Below, piece after piece: positions 9,045 to 17,701 of a DNA stretch of 31,345 bases (position 1 is its first letter; every line of letters begins with the position of its first letter). A program made the translations under genes and the position numbers. Location: positions 1-31,345 of the forward strand of contig JBEKCO010000020.1 of assembly GCA_050014835.1 (NCBI GenBank). Reading direction: 5' to 3'. The notes under the pieces were generated by a model. The model did not search any database and had not been told where the DNA came from. It saw only the letters and a list, made by a program, of their open reading frames with translations. The DNA is from Bog-793 sp050014835 (GTDB lineage: Bacteria > Actinomycetota > Acidimicrobiia > Acidimicrobiales > Bog-793).

Positions 9045-10769
9045 TCAGCGCCCCTCGACCTGCAGCCAGAAGAATCCGTGCGGCCCGAGCGTGACGCGGT
9101 AGCCCTCGAGCCCGATCGGCGGGAACGTCGAGCGCCCGATGAGCTCGACCGGGGGCGTCCCCCTCCAGCGGACGAGGCTGAGCTCCGTCGCCTGGGCGAA
9201 GCGCGAGAGGTTGTTCACGCACACGACGGAGTGCGTCCCGCCCGTCACCGGGTCCTTCGTCGTCCGCAGATAGACGAGCACCGAGGGATTGTCGGCCGAC
9301 AGGACCTCGATCGACCCGGTCGCGAAGACCGGAAGCTGGCGGCGCACGGCGATCATCCGCTGGAGCCAGTGGAGGAACGACGACGGGTCCCGCGTCGAGG
9401 CCTCGACGTTCACCGAGGCGTAGCCGTAGACGGGGTCCATGAGCGGTGGCAGGAAGAGCTGGGCGAAGTCGGCCGTCGAGAACCCGGCGTTGCGGTCCGG
9501 AGTCCACTGCATCGGCGTCCTCACCGTGTCGCGGTCTCCGAGGTAGATGTTGTCCCCCATGCCGATCTCGTCGCCGTAGTAGAGGACCGGCGCCCCCGGG
9601 AGCGACAACAGGAGCGCGAACAACAGCTCGGCGACGCCGCGGTCGTTCTCGACGAGGGTGGCGAGCCGGCGGCGGATCCCGAGGTTCTTGCGCATCCGGG
9701 GGTCACCCGCGTACTCGGCGTACATGTAGTCGCGCTCCTCGTCGGTCACCATCTCGAGCGTGAGCTCGTCGTGGTTGCGCAGGAAGATCCCCCACTGGCA
9801 ACCGTCCGGGATCGGCGGCGTCTGGGCGAGGATCTCGGTGATCGGGAAGCGCTGCTCGCGCCGAATCGCCATGAACATCCGGGGCATGAGCGGGAAGTGG
9901 AAGCACATGTGGCACTCGTCGCCCTCGCCGAAGTAGTCGGCGACGTCGTAGGGCCACTGGTTCACCTCGGCGAGCAGCACCCGGTTCGGGTAGTCGCGGT
10001 CGATCTCGGCGCGGATCTGCCGCAGGAACTCGTGCGTCTCGGGCAGGTTCTCGCCGGACGTGCCCTCGCGCTGGAAAAGGAACGCCGCGGCGTCGAGACG
10101 GAAGCCGTCGACCCCCAGGTCGAGCCAGAAGCGGACAACCGACATCAACGCGGCGCGCACTTCGGGGTTGTCGAGGTTGAGGTCGGGTTGGAAGTGGAAG
10201 AACCGGTGCCAGTAGTACTGCTGGCGGACGTTGTCCCAGGTCCAGTTCGACGACTCCGAATCCGAGAAGATCACGCGGATGTTCGCGTACCGCTTGTCGG
10301 TGTCGCTCCAGACGTACCAGTCGGCCTTCGGGTTGTCCCGCGACGACCGGGACTCGACGAACCAGGGGTGGACGTCGCTCGTGTGGTTGAGGACGAGGTC
10401 GATGATGATCCGGATCCCTCGGTCGTGCGCCTCGCCGACGAGGCGGGTCATGTCGTCGAGGCTCCCGAACTCCGGCGCGACGTCGACGTAGTCGGCGACG
10501 TCATAGCCGCCGTCGCGCATCGGCGAGGGATAGAACGGCAGCAACCACAGGCAGTCGACGCCGAGCCAAGTGAGGTAGTCGAGCTTCTCGATGACGCCGG
10601 CGAGGTCGCCCGTCCCGTCGCCGTTCGAGTCGAAAAACGCCCGCGTCGACAGCTCGTAGAAGACGGCCCGCTCGTACCAGCGGGGGTCGTCGCCGGCGAG
10701 ACGCCAGCCCGTCGGGGAGAGCGTCTGCTGGCGGGCCGCGCGGCGTCGGCGCGCGCCGGGTCCATTCAC
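9045..10769 (-). CDS. treS: Trehalose synthase, GH13 family (maltose alpha-D-glucosyltransferase)
   Basis: TreS interconverts maltose and trehalose by intramolecular transglycosylation. The 574-residue protein has the ordered GH13 motifs: WYERAVFYELSTRAFFDSNG at residues 31-50, DLVLNHTSD at 124-132, nucleophile Asp226 in DGFRLDAAAF, acid/base Glu268 in LLAEVNQWP, and Asp334 in RNHDELTLEM. The GDNIYLGDRDTVRTPMQW segment and the lack of a signal peptide fit cytoplasmic TreS rather than an extracellular amylase. The GTG start at 10767-10769 lies 18 bases after the murA stop, with TGAGG upstream. It is followed directly by the maltokinase-like gene, the usual TreS-Mak pairing. No fused kinase domain is present, and no glgE is in the window. 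Confidence 0.94.
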   Translation of the reverse strand: MNGPGARRRRAARQQTLSPTGWRLAGDDPRWYERAVFYELSTRAFFDSNGDGTGDLAGVIEKLDYLTWLGVDCLWLLPFYPSPMRDGGYDVADYVDVAPEFGSLDDMTRLVGEAHDRGIRIIIDLVLNHTSDVHPWFVESRSSRDNPKADWYVWSDTDKRYANIRVIFSDSESSNWTWDNVRQQYYWHRFFHFQPDLNLDNPEVRAALMSVVRFWLDLGVDGFRLDAAAFLFQREGTSGENLPETHEFLRQIRAEIDRDYPNRVLLAEVNQWPYDVADYFGEGDECHMCFHFPLMPRMFMAIRREQRFPITEILAQTPPIPDGCQWGIFLRNHDELTLEMVTDEERDYMYAEYAGDPRMRKNLGIRRRLATLVENDRGVAELLFALLLSLPGAPVLYYGDEIGMGDNIYLGDRDTVRTPMQWTPDRNAGFSTADFAQLFLPPLMDPVYGYASVNVEASTRDPSSFLHWLQRMIAVRRQLPVFATGSIEVLSADNPSVLVYLRTTKDPVTGGTHSVVCVNNLSRFAQATELSLVRWRGTPPVELIGRSTFPPIGLEGYRVTLGPHGFFWLQVEGR

Positions 10770-10787
10770 GACGGTGATCGCGCGGCC

Positions 10788-12062
10788 TCAGGCCCCGGTG
10801 GGCGGGCGATCGTCGCCGCGGGTGATGTCGGCTCCGAGGGCCCGCAGCTTGCCGTCGAAGTCCTCGTAGCCCCGGTCGATGTGCTCGACCCCGGTGACGA
10901 GCGTCTCGCCCTCGGCGACGAGGCCCGCGAGGACGAGCGCCGCGCCGGCCCGGATGTCGGGCGCGCGCACGGGCGCGCCGGACAGCCGCTCGACCCCGCG
11001 CACGACGGCGTGATGGCCCTCGGTGCGGATGTCCGCGCCCATGCGGCGCAGCTCGTCGACGTAACGGAAGCGGCCCGCGTAGATGTTCTCGCTCACGATC
11101 GCCACACCCGAGGCCACGGCGAGGACGGTGACGAGCAGCGGTTTGTAGTCGGTCGCCACACCCGGATACGGGAGCGTGGAGACGTCGACCGCCACCGGCC
11201 TCCCGGCGGCGTGGGCGGTGACCCCGGTTGCCGTCGGCTCGAGGCCGACCCCCATCGCCTCGAGCTTCTCGAGGTACATGTCCATGTGCTCGTGGTGCGC
11301 GCCGCGCACGTGGACCTCGCCGCCGGCGATGGCGGCCGCGGCGAGGAACGTCGCGGCCTCGACGCGATCGGCAACCGCCCGGTGCGAGGCCGGATGGAGC
11401 TCGTCGACGCCCTCGACCTCGATCCGCGAGGTCCCCGCCCCGGTGATGCGCGCCCCCATCGCCGTCAGCAGCTCGGCGAGATCTGTCACCTCGGGCTCCC
11501 GAGCGGCATTCTCGATCACGGTCGTCCCCTTGGCGAGGACGGACGCGGCAAGGATGTTGTCCGTCGCCGTGTGACTCGGATACTCGAGGACGATGCGCGC
11601 GCCGACGAAGCGGTCGCACCGGCCCTCGACGTAACCATGCTCCGTCGTGAACTCGGCGCCGAGCTCCCCGAGCGCCCGGAGGTGGATGTCGATCGGCCGG
11701 GAGCCGAAATCGTCGCCTCCGGGCAGCGACACCCGCGCGAAATGGTGGCGGGCGAGGAGGGGTCCGAGCACGACGATCGAGGCCCGCATCTTCTCGACGA
11801 GCTCATAGGGCGCGACCGGCGTGCAGACCGCTGGGGCGGTGACGAGGACGGCGCCGGTCTCGTCCCGGCGGACCTCGGCGCCGATCGCGGTCAGGACCTC
11901 CTCCATGATCTTCACGTCGGTGATGCGCGGGACGTTCTCGATCCGGGTGGTCCCCTCGGCGAGCAGCGACGCGGCCATGAGCTTCAGGACCGAGTTCTTG
12001 GCCCCCTGGACGGTGATCTCGCCACGAAGTCGCCCGGCCGGCCGCACGGTGAACTGCTGCAT
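10788..12062 (-). CDS. murA: UDP-N-acetylglucosamine 1-carboxyvinyltransferase
   Basis: MurA transfers enolpyruvate from PEP to UDP-GlcNAc, the first committed step of peptidoglycan synthesis. The protein is 424 residues, the family norm. Visible landmarks are QGAKNSVLKLMAA at 19-31 (Lys22 and Asn23), the mobile active-site loop SLPGGDDFGSRPIDIHL at 112-128, and HTATDNILAA further on. Position 117, where most MurA proteins have the PEP-binding cysteine, is Asp, as in Mycobacterium; that substitution is known to give intrinsic fosfomycin resistance. The ATG at 12060-12062 was chosen because family alignment begins MQQFTVRPAG; the longer open frame upstream is antisense-like sequence through atpC and the GNAT fusion. 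It lies upstream of treS by 18 bases. Confidence 0.97.
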   Translation of the reverse strand: MQQFTVRPAGRLRGEITVQGAKNSVLKLMAASLLAEGTTRIENVPRITDVKIMEEVLTAIGAEVRRDETGAVLVTAPAVCTPVAPYELVEKMRASIVVLGPLLARHHFARVSLPGGDDFGSRPIDIHLRALGELGAEFTTEHGYVEGRCDRFVGARIVLEYPSHTATDNILAASVLAKGTTVIENAAREPEVTDLAELLTAMGARITGAGTSRIEVEGVDELHPASHRAVADRVEAATFLAAAAIAGGEVHVRGAHHEHMDMYLEKLEAMGVGLEPTATGVTAHAAGRPVAVDVSTLPYPGVATDYKPLLVTVLAVASGVAIVSENIYAGRFRYVDELRRMGADIRTEGHHAVVRGVERLSGAPVRAPDIRAGAALVLAGLVAEGETLVTGVEHIDRGYEDFDGKLRALGADITRGDDRPPTGA

Positions 12063-12069
12063 CGCCTCG

Positions 12070-12091
12070 ACGCTACCGCCCCACCGGGGCG
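12070..12091 (-). promoter_or_regulatory. Possible -10 element and palindrome upstream of murA
   Basis: On the minus strand TAGCGT (12070-12075), a TANNNT-type -10 sequence, ends seven bases before the murA ATG. That is the spacing expected for a leaderless transcript. Immediately upstream, CGCCCC-ACC-GGGGCG (12077-12091) is a perfect 6-base inverted repeat that would sit in the -10/-35 spacer and could be an operator or a small hairpin. The -35 is poor. A GAGG three bases before the ATG could instead be a crowded ribosome-binding site. Confidence 0.3.
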
Positions 12092-12133
12092 TGGTTGACT
12101 GATCGCGGCCGGACCGCGCCTCCGCCGACGCCC

Positions 12134-13165
12134 TCAGCGGACTGATCGCCCGAGCGTCACGCGGGGATCTCGGGAGTCGCCGGCGAACACGGCCTCCCGG
12201 ACGTAGCCGCGATGGGCGAGGAAGCGCTCGACGGGCCCGTCGGCCGTGGCGGCGAAGACGACGCGGGTGCACCCGCGCCCCGCGGCCGCCCGTTCGGCAG
12301 CCGCGACAAGCTGCCCGCCGATGCCCTCGCCGCGGCGGCCAGCGTCGAGGCGTATCCGGTGGACCTCGACCGTGGCGCCGGCAACCGACCCCACGACCGC
12401 CCCGACCGGCCGGCCGCCGGCGTAGGCGACGAGCACGAACCGCGCCCCGGCGGCCTCGTCCTTTTCCGGTCCGGGCGGCTCCTCGCCCGGCGTCGCCTGC
12501 GCCCACTCCGCCGTCTCGGGGTCGAGGATCGTCGAGCCGACGAAGACGAGCTCGCGTCCTCCCCGGCCGACCGTCGCCCCCGAACCGAGGGCAACGTCGG
12601 CGATGACGTGCCAGGGGTGGCGCGGGGCGGCGACGTCCTGCTCGCAGAGCACGACGGTCGCGAGCGACACGGGCAACTTGAACTCGTCGAGCATGGCGAG
12701 CGCGCCGGCGATCCGGGCCCGGTCGACCCGGCCGCCGATCGTGACGTGCGGGACGAAGGGCCGTTCGGGGCGGGCGACGCCCGGCACGAGCGGCGGCTGG
12801 CTGAGCCGGCGGCGCAGATCGGCGATCCGCGCCGTGTCCCCGCCCACCTCGAGGTAGACGACGGGGGTTCGCGGGGCGAACGTGCGCGCCGGCCCGAGCA
12901 CGACCTCGGCGGGATCCGCCGCCGCGACGCCGCGGACGAGCCGGAGCACGTCGACGAGATCCTCCTCGCGGACGTTGACGGGCGGGACGAGCGTGACGTG
13001 CGGGTCGATGCGGCCGAGCCCGGAGCCGCCGAGGGCGCGCCGCAGGCCGTCGATCTCGCGGGCCGCGTCGCCGGCGACGGTCATCGCGACGAGCAGGCGC
13101 CGACGGGTCGCCGGAGCGGCGCGGCGCGGCCCGCCGGCGGGGGCGGAACCCCGGCCGGCCGTCAC
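12134..13165 (-). CDS. 2H phosphoesterase (2'-5' RNA ligase-like) fused to GNAT acetyltransferase
   Basis: The 343-residue product appears to have two domains. Residues about 22-195 resemble the 2H phosphoesterase/2'-5' RNA ligase superfamily, with the paired H-x-T signatures PHVTLVPP (His56, Thr58) and PHVTIGG (His140, Thr142); such proteins usually open 2',3'-cyclic phosphates or act on 2'-5' linkages. After an acidic Pro/Glu-rich linker (about 216-240), residues 241-343 look like a GNAT N-acetyltransferase: a VEVHRIRLDAGRRGEGIGGQ segment containing the acetyl-CoA P-loop pattern Arg278-G-x-G-x-G, and a late RFLAHRGYVRE. The GTG start overlaps the atpC stop (GTGA, 13162-13165), coupling it to the ATP synthase operon. 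The substrates are unknown. A later in-frame ATG at codon 28 would remove only a low-complexity leader. Confidence 0.75.
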   Translation of the reverse strand: MTAGRGSAPAGGPRRAAPATRRRLLVAMTVAGDAAREIDGLRRALGGSGLGRIDPHVTLVPPVNVREEDLVDVLRLVRGVAAADPAEVVLGPARTFAPRTPVVYLEVGGDTARIADLRRRLSQPPLVPGVARPERPFVPHVTIGGRVDRARIAGALAMLDEFKLPVSLATVVLCEQDVAAPRHPWHVIADVALGSGATVGRGGRELVFVGSTILDPETAEWAQATPGEEPPGPEKDEAAGARFVLVAYAGGRPVGAVVGSVAGATVEVHRIRLDAGRRGEGIGGQLVAAAERAAAGRGCTRVVFAATADGPVERFLAHRGYVREAVFAGDSRDPRVTLGRSVR

Positions 13166-13662
13166 GTCCGGGCGGTGGCCCCCGCCGCTTCGAGACGGAC
13201 TCGGGCGCGCCGGGCGGCCACCTGCGCCGAGTCGCCGGCGGCCACGACGGGCACCGTCCCGGGAGCGGGGTGACCGGGCGCGGTCGCCACCTCGGCTGGC
13301 GAGGGCGCGGCACTGATCCGCTCCTCGGCCGCGGCGAGCGCGGCGCGGGCGCGCCCGATGTCGATCTCCGGGCCGAGCTCGGCCACGGGGGCCATGATGA
13401 CGACACCCCGGCGGTCGACGTGCACGAAACCCCCGTGGACCGCGGCGCGCAGTTCCGCCTGCGCCCCCCCGGTCCCATCGCCACCCTCGCCGTCCGCGCT
13501 CCCGATGCGCACGACCGTCACGTCGGCGACGCCGATGTAGTCCTCGTGGCGGGCGAGGAAGGTGATCTCGCCTTCTACCGTGCGCAACGAGACTTCGCCG
13601 GCCTCACCGGAGTACAGCGTCCGCTCCGGCGTGAGGAGCTCGACGTGGAACGGCGTCCCCAC
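13162..13662 (-). CDS. atpC: ATP synthase F1 epsilon subunit
   Basis: Epsilon is the central-stalk subunit that couples gamma to the c-ring and can inhibit ATP hydrolysis. The 166-residue product is longer than the usual 120-140. The N-terminal beta-sandwich starts FHVELLTPERTLYSGEAGEV and includes GEITFLARHEDYIG. A Gly/Asp-rich insertion occupies residues about 55-69, between beta strands. The two C-terminal helices (ARAALAAAEERIS and AAGDSAQVAARRARVRLEAA) are separated by a Pro/Ala/Val-rich linker at about 119-141 instead of a short turn. The GTG start lies 11 bases after the atpD stop. It is the last ATP synthase gene and overlaps the 2H-GNAT gene. The linker may change the inhibitory conformation; that is inference. 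Confidence 0.93.
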   Translation of the reverse strand: MGTPFHVELLTPERTLYSGEAGEVSLRTVEGEITFLARHEDYIGVADVTVVRIGSADGEGGDGTGGAQAELRAAVHGGFVHVDRRGVVIMAPVAELGPEIDIGRARAALAAAEERISAAPSPAEVATAPGHPAPGTVPVVAAGDSAQVAARRARVRLEAAGATART

Positions 13663-13673
13663 GGCCCGCGCTC

Positions 13674-15122
13674 TCAGGCGCTCTCGAGCTGCTTGGACTT
13701 CGCTTGGACGTCGTCGACGCCGCCGGCGTTCAGGAATGCCTGCTCCGGGACGTCGTCGAGGTCGCCGCCGAGGAGCGCCTCGAAACTGCGGACGGTCTCG
13801 TCCACGCCGACGTAGACGCCCGGCAGGCCGGTGAAGACCTCGCCGACGAAGAACGGCTGCGACAGGAACCGCTGGATCTTGCGCGCCCGGGTCACCGTCA
13901 CCCGGTCCTCCTCGGACAGCTCCTCGAGGCCGAGGATGGCGATGATGTCCTGCAGGTCGCGGTAGCGCTGGAGGACCTGTTTCACAGCGCTCGCGCAGGC
14001 GTAGTGGCGCTCGCCGACGACCTCGGGGGCGAGGATGCTGCTCGTCGAGGCGAGCGGGTCGACCGCGGGGTAGATCCCCAGTGCCGCGATCTGGCGCGAC
14101 AGCTCGGTCGTGGCGTCGAGGTGGGCGAACGTCGTGAACGGCGCCGGGTCTGTGTAGTCGTCCGCCGGCACGTACACGGCCTGCACCGAGGTGATCGAAC
14201 GGCCCCGCGTCGACGTGATCCGCTCCTGGAGCTGGCCCATCTCGTCGGCGAGCGTCGGCTGGTAGCCGACGGCGGACGGCATCCGCCCGAGCAGCGTCGA
14301 CACCTCGGAACCGGCCTGCACGAAGCGGAAGATGTTGTCGACGAACAACAGCACGTCCTGGTGCTTCACGTCCCGGAAGTACTCCGCCATCGTGAGGGCG
14401 CTGAGCCCGACCCGCAGCCGGACGCCGGGTGGCTCGTCCATCTGCCCGAAGACGAGGACCGCCTTGTCGATGACGCCCGAAGACTGCATCTCGAGCCAGA
14501 GGTCGTTCCCCTCGCGGGTCCGCTCACCCACCCCGGCGAAGACCGAGACGCCGCCGTGCTGCTTGGCGACGCGGTTGATCATCTCGAGTATGAGGACGGT
14601 CTTGCCGACGCCGGCACCGCCGAACAGGCCGATCTTGCCGCCCTGCACGTACGGCTCCAACAGGTCGATCACCTTGATCCCGGTCTCGAACATCTCGCGG
14701 CGCGGCTCGAGCTCGTCGAATGGCGGCGGGTCGCGGTGGATCTCCCAGCGGTCGACGATCGGACCGATGTCGTCGGTGTCGATCGGCTGGCCGATGACGT
14801 CGAAGGCGTGGCCGAGCACGTTGTCGCCCACGGGCACGGTGATCCCCTGGCCGGTGTTGCGCACGACGGCGCCGCGCTCCAGGCCGTCGGTCGGCTTCAG
14901 GCAGATGCACCGGACGCGCCCCTCGCCGATCTGCTGCGCCACCTCGGCGGTGATGACGACCGCCACGCCCTCGAGCTCGAGGTCGATCTCGAGCGCCGTG
15001 TTGATCGCCGGCAGCGCGTGCGGCGGGAACTCGACGTCGACGACGGGACCGGCGATCGACATGATCCGGCCGTTCTCGAGCGGCCCGCCCCCGGGGTCCG
15101 ACTGGGCACGTTCTGTCGCCAT
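13674..15122 (-). CDS. atpD: ATP synthase F1 beta subunit
   Basis: Beta carries the catalytic nucleotide sites of the F1 motor. The 482-residue protein has the beta-barrel start GRIMSIAGPVVDVEFPPHALP, the P-loop GGAGVGKT at residues 168-175, the GERTREGNDLW segment, the LLFVDNIFRF Walker B strand, the Arg-containing ALTMAEYFRD region and the signature QAVYVPADDYTDPAPFTTFA. The ATG at 15120-15122 is supported by GAGGAG about eight bases upstream, formed across the atpG stop; the open frame continues upstream but only as a shadow of atpG. The spacing to atpG is four bases and to atpC 11 bases. No catalytic residue is missing. Confidence 0.98.
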   Translation of the reverse strand: MATERAQSDPGGGPLENGRIMSIAGPVVDVEFPPHALPAINTALEIDLELEGVAVVITAEVAQQIGEGRVRCICLKPTDGLERGAVVRNTGQGITVPVGDNVLGHAFDVIGQPIDTDDIGPIVDRWEIHRDPPPFDELEPRREMFETGIKVIDLLEPYVQGGKIGLFGGAGVGKTVLILEMINRVAKQHGGVSVFAGVGERTREGNDLWLEMQSSGVIDKAVLVFGQMDEPPGVRLRVGLSALTMAEYFRDVKHQDVLLFVDNIFRFVQAGSEVSTLLGRMPSAVGYQPTLADEMGQLQERITSTRGRSITSVQAVYVPADDYTDPAPFTTFAHLDATTELSRQIAALGIYPAVDPLASTSSILAPEVVGERHYACASAVKQVLQRYRDLQDIIAILGLEELSEEDRVTVTRARKIQRFLSQPFFVGEVFTGLPGVYVGVDETVRSFEALLGGDLDDVPEQAFLNAGGVDDVQAKSKQLESA

Positions 15123-15126
15123 ACCT

Positions 15127-16074
15127 CTACTCCTCGCTGAGACTGTCGGTCGTCGTCTCGGAACCGGCCGCGCGACCGGCGAGCCGCATCGCTTCGGCAC
15201 CGCCCACGATCTCCATGATCTCGGTCGTGATCGAATCCTGGCGGACGCGGTTCATCGTCCGGCCGAGCGTCGTCGTGAGATCCTCGGCGTTCTCCGTCGC
15301 CGCCGCCATCGCCCGCTGGCGCGCGGTGTGCTCCGAGGCCGAGGCCTCCAGGAGCGCCTCGAAGATCGCCGCCTCGGCGAAACTCGGGACGAGCGCGGCA
15401 AGCAGGTCCGGGGCCTCCGGCTCGAAGTCGTAGAAGCCCACGGGCGGACCCGGCTCCGCGACGGTGCCCGCGCCGAGCGCGCGCCCCGTCGGCGCGAGCG
15501 GGAGGAGCTGACGCACCTCGACGGCCTGGATCCCGGCGGAGCGGAAGCGCGTCGAGACGAGCTGGACGAGATCGACGCTGCCGGCGAGAAACGGGACCGT
15601 CAACTCCCGGGCGACCCGACAGGCGTCCTCGTAGGTCGGCCGTTCGGTCATCTTCACGAACGCCGTCTCGATCTCCCGCCCGTGGAACCGGAAGTACCGC
15701 TGGGCCCGGCGCCCGACGGTGACGAGCGAGTAGGCGCGGCCCTCACCCTCGCCGGCGCGCATCAGCCGGTCGGCCGTGCGCAGCACGTTCGAGTTGTAGG
15801 CGCCGCAAAGCCCGCGATCGGCGACGACGGCGACGACGAGGACGTGGCGCGGGTCACCGGGCACGCCGCCGAGCGGCGAGGCCGGGCCGAGATCGGCGTT
15901 CGCGATCCCGAGGATCTCCCCGATCCCTTCGGCGTAGGGACGGCTCGCCCCGATGCGGTTCTGGGCGCGCACGATCTGGGACGCCGAGATGAGGTCCATC
16001 GCCCGGGTCAGCTTCTCGGTCGACTCGATCGAGCGGATCCGGCGCCGAAGGACGCGTTCCTGGCCAGACGACAT
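15127..16074 (-). CDS. atpG: ATP synthase F1 gamma subunit
   Basis: Gamma is the rotating shaft that transmits torque from the c-ring to the alpha3-beta3 head. The 315-residue protein has the two long terminal helices that form the coiled-coil shaft: RIRSIESTEKLTRAMDLISA near residue 13 and RTMNRVRQDSITTEIMEIVG near the C-terminus. Between them is the Rossmann-like domain with VVADRGLCGAYNSNV. It is slightly longer than the common 285-300, mainly through an insertion near residues 195-225 (PLAPTGRALGAGTVAEPGPP) and a short acidic tail. Actinobacterial gamma subunits often carry such an extra loop. The ATG lies three bases after the atpA stop. Confidence 0.96.
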   Translation of the reverse strand: MSSGQERVLRRRIRSIESTEKLTRAMDLISASQIVRAQNRIGASRPYAEGIGEILGIANADLGPASPLGGVPGDPRHVLVVAVVADRGLCGAYNSNVLRTADRLMRAGEGEGRAYSLVTVGRRAQRYFRFHGREIETAFVKMTERPTYEDACRVARELTVPFLAGSVDLVQLVSTRFRSAGIQAVEVRQLLPLAPTGRALGAGTVAEPGPPVGFYDFEPEAPDLLAALVPSFAEAAIFEALLEASASEHTARQRAMAAATENAEDLTTTLGRTMNRVRQDSITTEIMEIVGGAEAMRLAGRAAGSETTTDSLSEE

Positions 16075-16077
16075 CGA

Positions 16078-17682
16078 TCAGTCCCGCAGGTCGGTCGTCG
16101 CGGGTTCCTCCGGCGCAAGCTCCGCAGCGGCGGCGGGCGCCGCGTCCTCGGGCGCGACGACGGCGTCGGGGTCCTTGGCGAAGCCCGCCGCCACGTCACC
16201 GATGGCGGCCTCGAACCCGGCCGTCTCGGGCAGCTCCCCCGTCGACCTGATGTGCTCGAGCATGTCGGGGTGCGCCGAGCGGAAGTCGGCGCGCAGGACC
16301 GATTCGAAGCGCGTGACGTCGCCGACCGCGATGGCGTCGACGAACCCGTGCACGCCGGCGTAGATGACGACGATCTGCTCCTCGACGGGCATCGGCTCGT
16401 TGTGACCCTGCTTCATCAGCTCGATCAGGCGGTAGCCGCGGTCGAGCTGGGCCTGGGAGGCCTTGTCGAGCTCGGAGCCGAACGTCGCGAACGCCTCGAG
16501 GTCCCGGAACTGGGCGAGGTCGATCTTCAATGAACCGACGACCGACTTCATGGCCTTCACCTGGGCGGCGCCGCCGACACGCGAGACGGAGTTCCCGATG
16601 TTCATCGCCGGGCGCACCCCGGAGTTGAAAAGGTCGGTCTCCAGAAAGATCTGGCCGTCGGTGATCGAGATGACGTTGGTCGGGATGTAGGCCGCGATGT
16701 CGCCAGCCTTCGTCTCGATGATCGGCAGGGCGGTGAGCGACCCGCCGCCCAACTCGTCCGAAAGCTTGGCAGCTCGCTCGAGCAGCCGGCTGTGGAGGTA
16801 GAAGATGTCGCCGGGGTAGGCCTCCCGACCCGGGGGGCGGCGGAGCAGCAGCGAGAGCTGGCGGTAGGCGTCGGCCTGTTTCGACAGGTCGTCGTAGACG
16901 ACGAGCGCATGCTCGCCGCGCTCCATCCAGTGCTGACCCATCGCGCAGCCGGCGTAGGGCGCGAGGTACTTAAACGGCGCCGGCTCCGAGGCGGGTGCCG
17001 CGACGACAACCGTGTAGCTCAGCGCGTCGTGGGCCGTGAGGGTCGCGACGACCTGGGCGACCGTCGAACCCTTCTGGCCGATCGCGACGTAGATGCACTT
17101 CACTCCCGTGCCGCGCTGATTGATGATCGTGTCGACGGCGATCGTCGTCTTGCCGGTCTTGCGGTCCCCGATGAGGAGCTCCCGCTGTCCTCGCCCGATC
17201 GGCGTGATCGAGTCGATCACCTTGATCCCGGTCTGCAACGGCTCGCACACCGGCTGTCGGTCGATGATCCCCGGGGCCTGCACCTCGAGACGCCGTAGCT
17301 CGACGTCGCCGAGCGGGCCCCGGCCGTCGATCGGCTCGCCGAGGGGGTTGACGACCCGCCCGAGGAGCGCGTCGCCGACGGGCACCGAGAGGATTCGCCC
17401 GGTCGTGCGCACGCTCTGGCCCTCGTCGAGCCCCTCGACGTCGCCGAGCACGATCGCCCCGATCTCGTCCTCGTCGAGGTTGAGCGCGAGCCCGAACGTC
17501 CCGTTCTCGAACTCGAGCAGCTCGTTCACCGAGGCGTGCGGCAACCCGGCGACGTGCGCGATCCCGTCGCCGACCTCGACGATGCGACCGACCTGCTCGG
17601 CCCCGACGTCGGTCGTCAGCTCGGCGACGTGCCGCGCCAGCACGGCGTTGATCTCGTCGGCGCTGATCCTCAACTCGGCCAT
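16078..17682 (-). CDS. atpA: ATP synthase F1 alpha subunit
   Basis: Alpha forms the non-catalytic nucleotide sites and supplies the arginine finger to beta. The 534-residue product begins MAELRISADEINAVLARHV, has IVEVGDGIAHVAGLPHA in the crown barrel, the P-loop GDRKTGKT at residues 172-179, the signature YIPTNVISITDGQIFLETDL and PAMNIGNSVSRVGGAAQVKA, with the arginine finger expected in the SVSRVGG part. The last 35 residues are an Ala/Pro/Glu-rich tail after GFAKDPDAV, like the C-terminal extension seen in mycobacterial alpha subunits, which is linked there to suppression of ATP hydrolysis; whether it does so here is inference. AAGGA about 10 bases before the ATG is a good ribosome-binding site. 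The atpH stop is 19 bases upstream. Confidence 0.98.
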   Translation of the reverse strand: MAELRISADEINAVLARHVAELTTDVGAEQVGRIVEVGDGIAHVAGLPHASVNELLEFENGTFGLALNLDEDEIGAIVLGDVEGLDEGQSVRTTGRILSVPVGDALLGRVVNPLGEPIDGRGPLGDVELRRLEVQAPGIIDRQPVCEPLQTGIKVIDSITPIGRGQRELLIGDRKTGKTTIAVDTIINQRGTGVKCIYVAIGQKGSTVAQVVATLTAHDALSYTVVVAAPASEPAPFKYLAPYAGCAMGQHWMERGEHALVVYDDLSKQADAYRQLSLLLRRPPGREAYPGDIFYLHSRLLERAAKLSDELGGGSLTALPIIETKAGDIAAYIPTNVISITDGQIFLETDLFNSGVRPAMNIGNSVSRVGGAAQVKAMKSVVGSLKIDLAQFRDLEAFATFGSELDKASQAQLDRGYRLIELMKQGHNEPMPVEEQIVVIYAGVHGFVDAIAVGDVTRFESVLRADFRSAHPDMLEHIRSTGELPETAGFEAAIGDVAAGFAKDPDAVVAPEDAAPAAAAELAPEEPATTDLRD

Positions 17683-17701
17683 GATCTGTCCTTCTTAGCC
17701 C

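Noticed and set aside
7675..9507. A 610-residue minus-strand frame suggesting a TreS-maltokinase fusion
   Set aside because: The extra N-terminal part is out-of-frame treS sequence with Arg/Pro-rich composition; treS ends with its own stop at 9045 and the kinase-like gene starts at GTG 9039.
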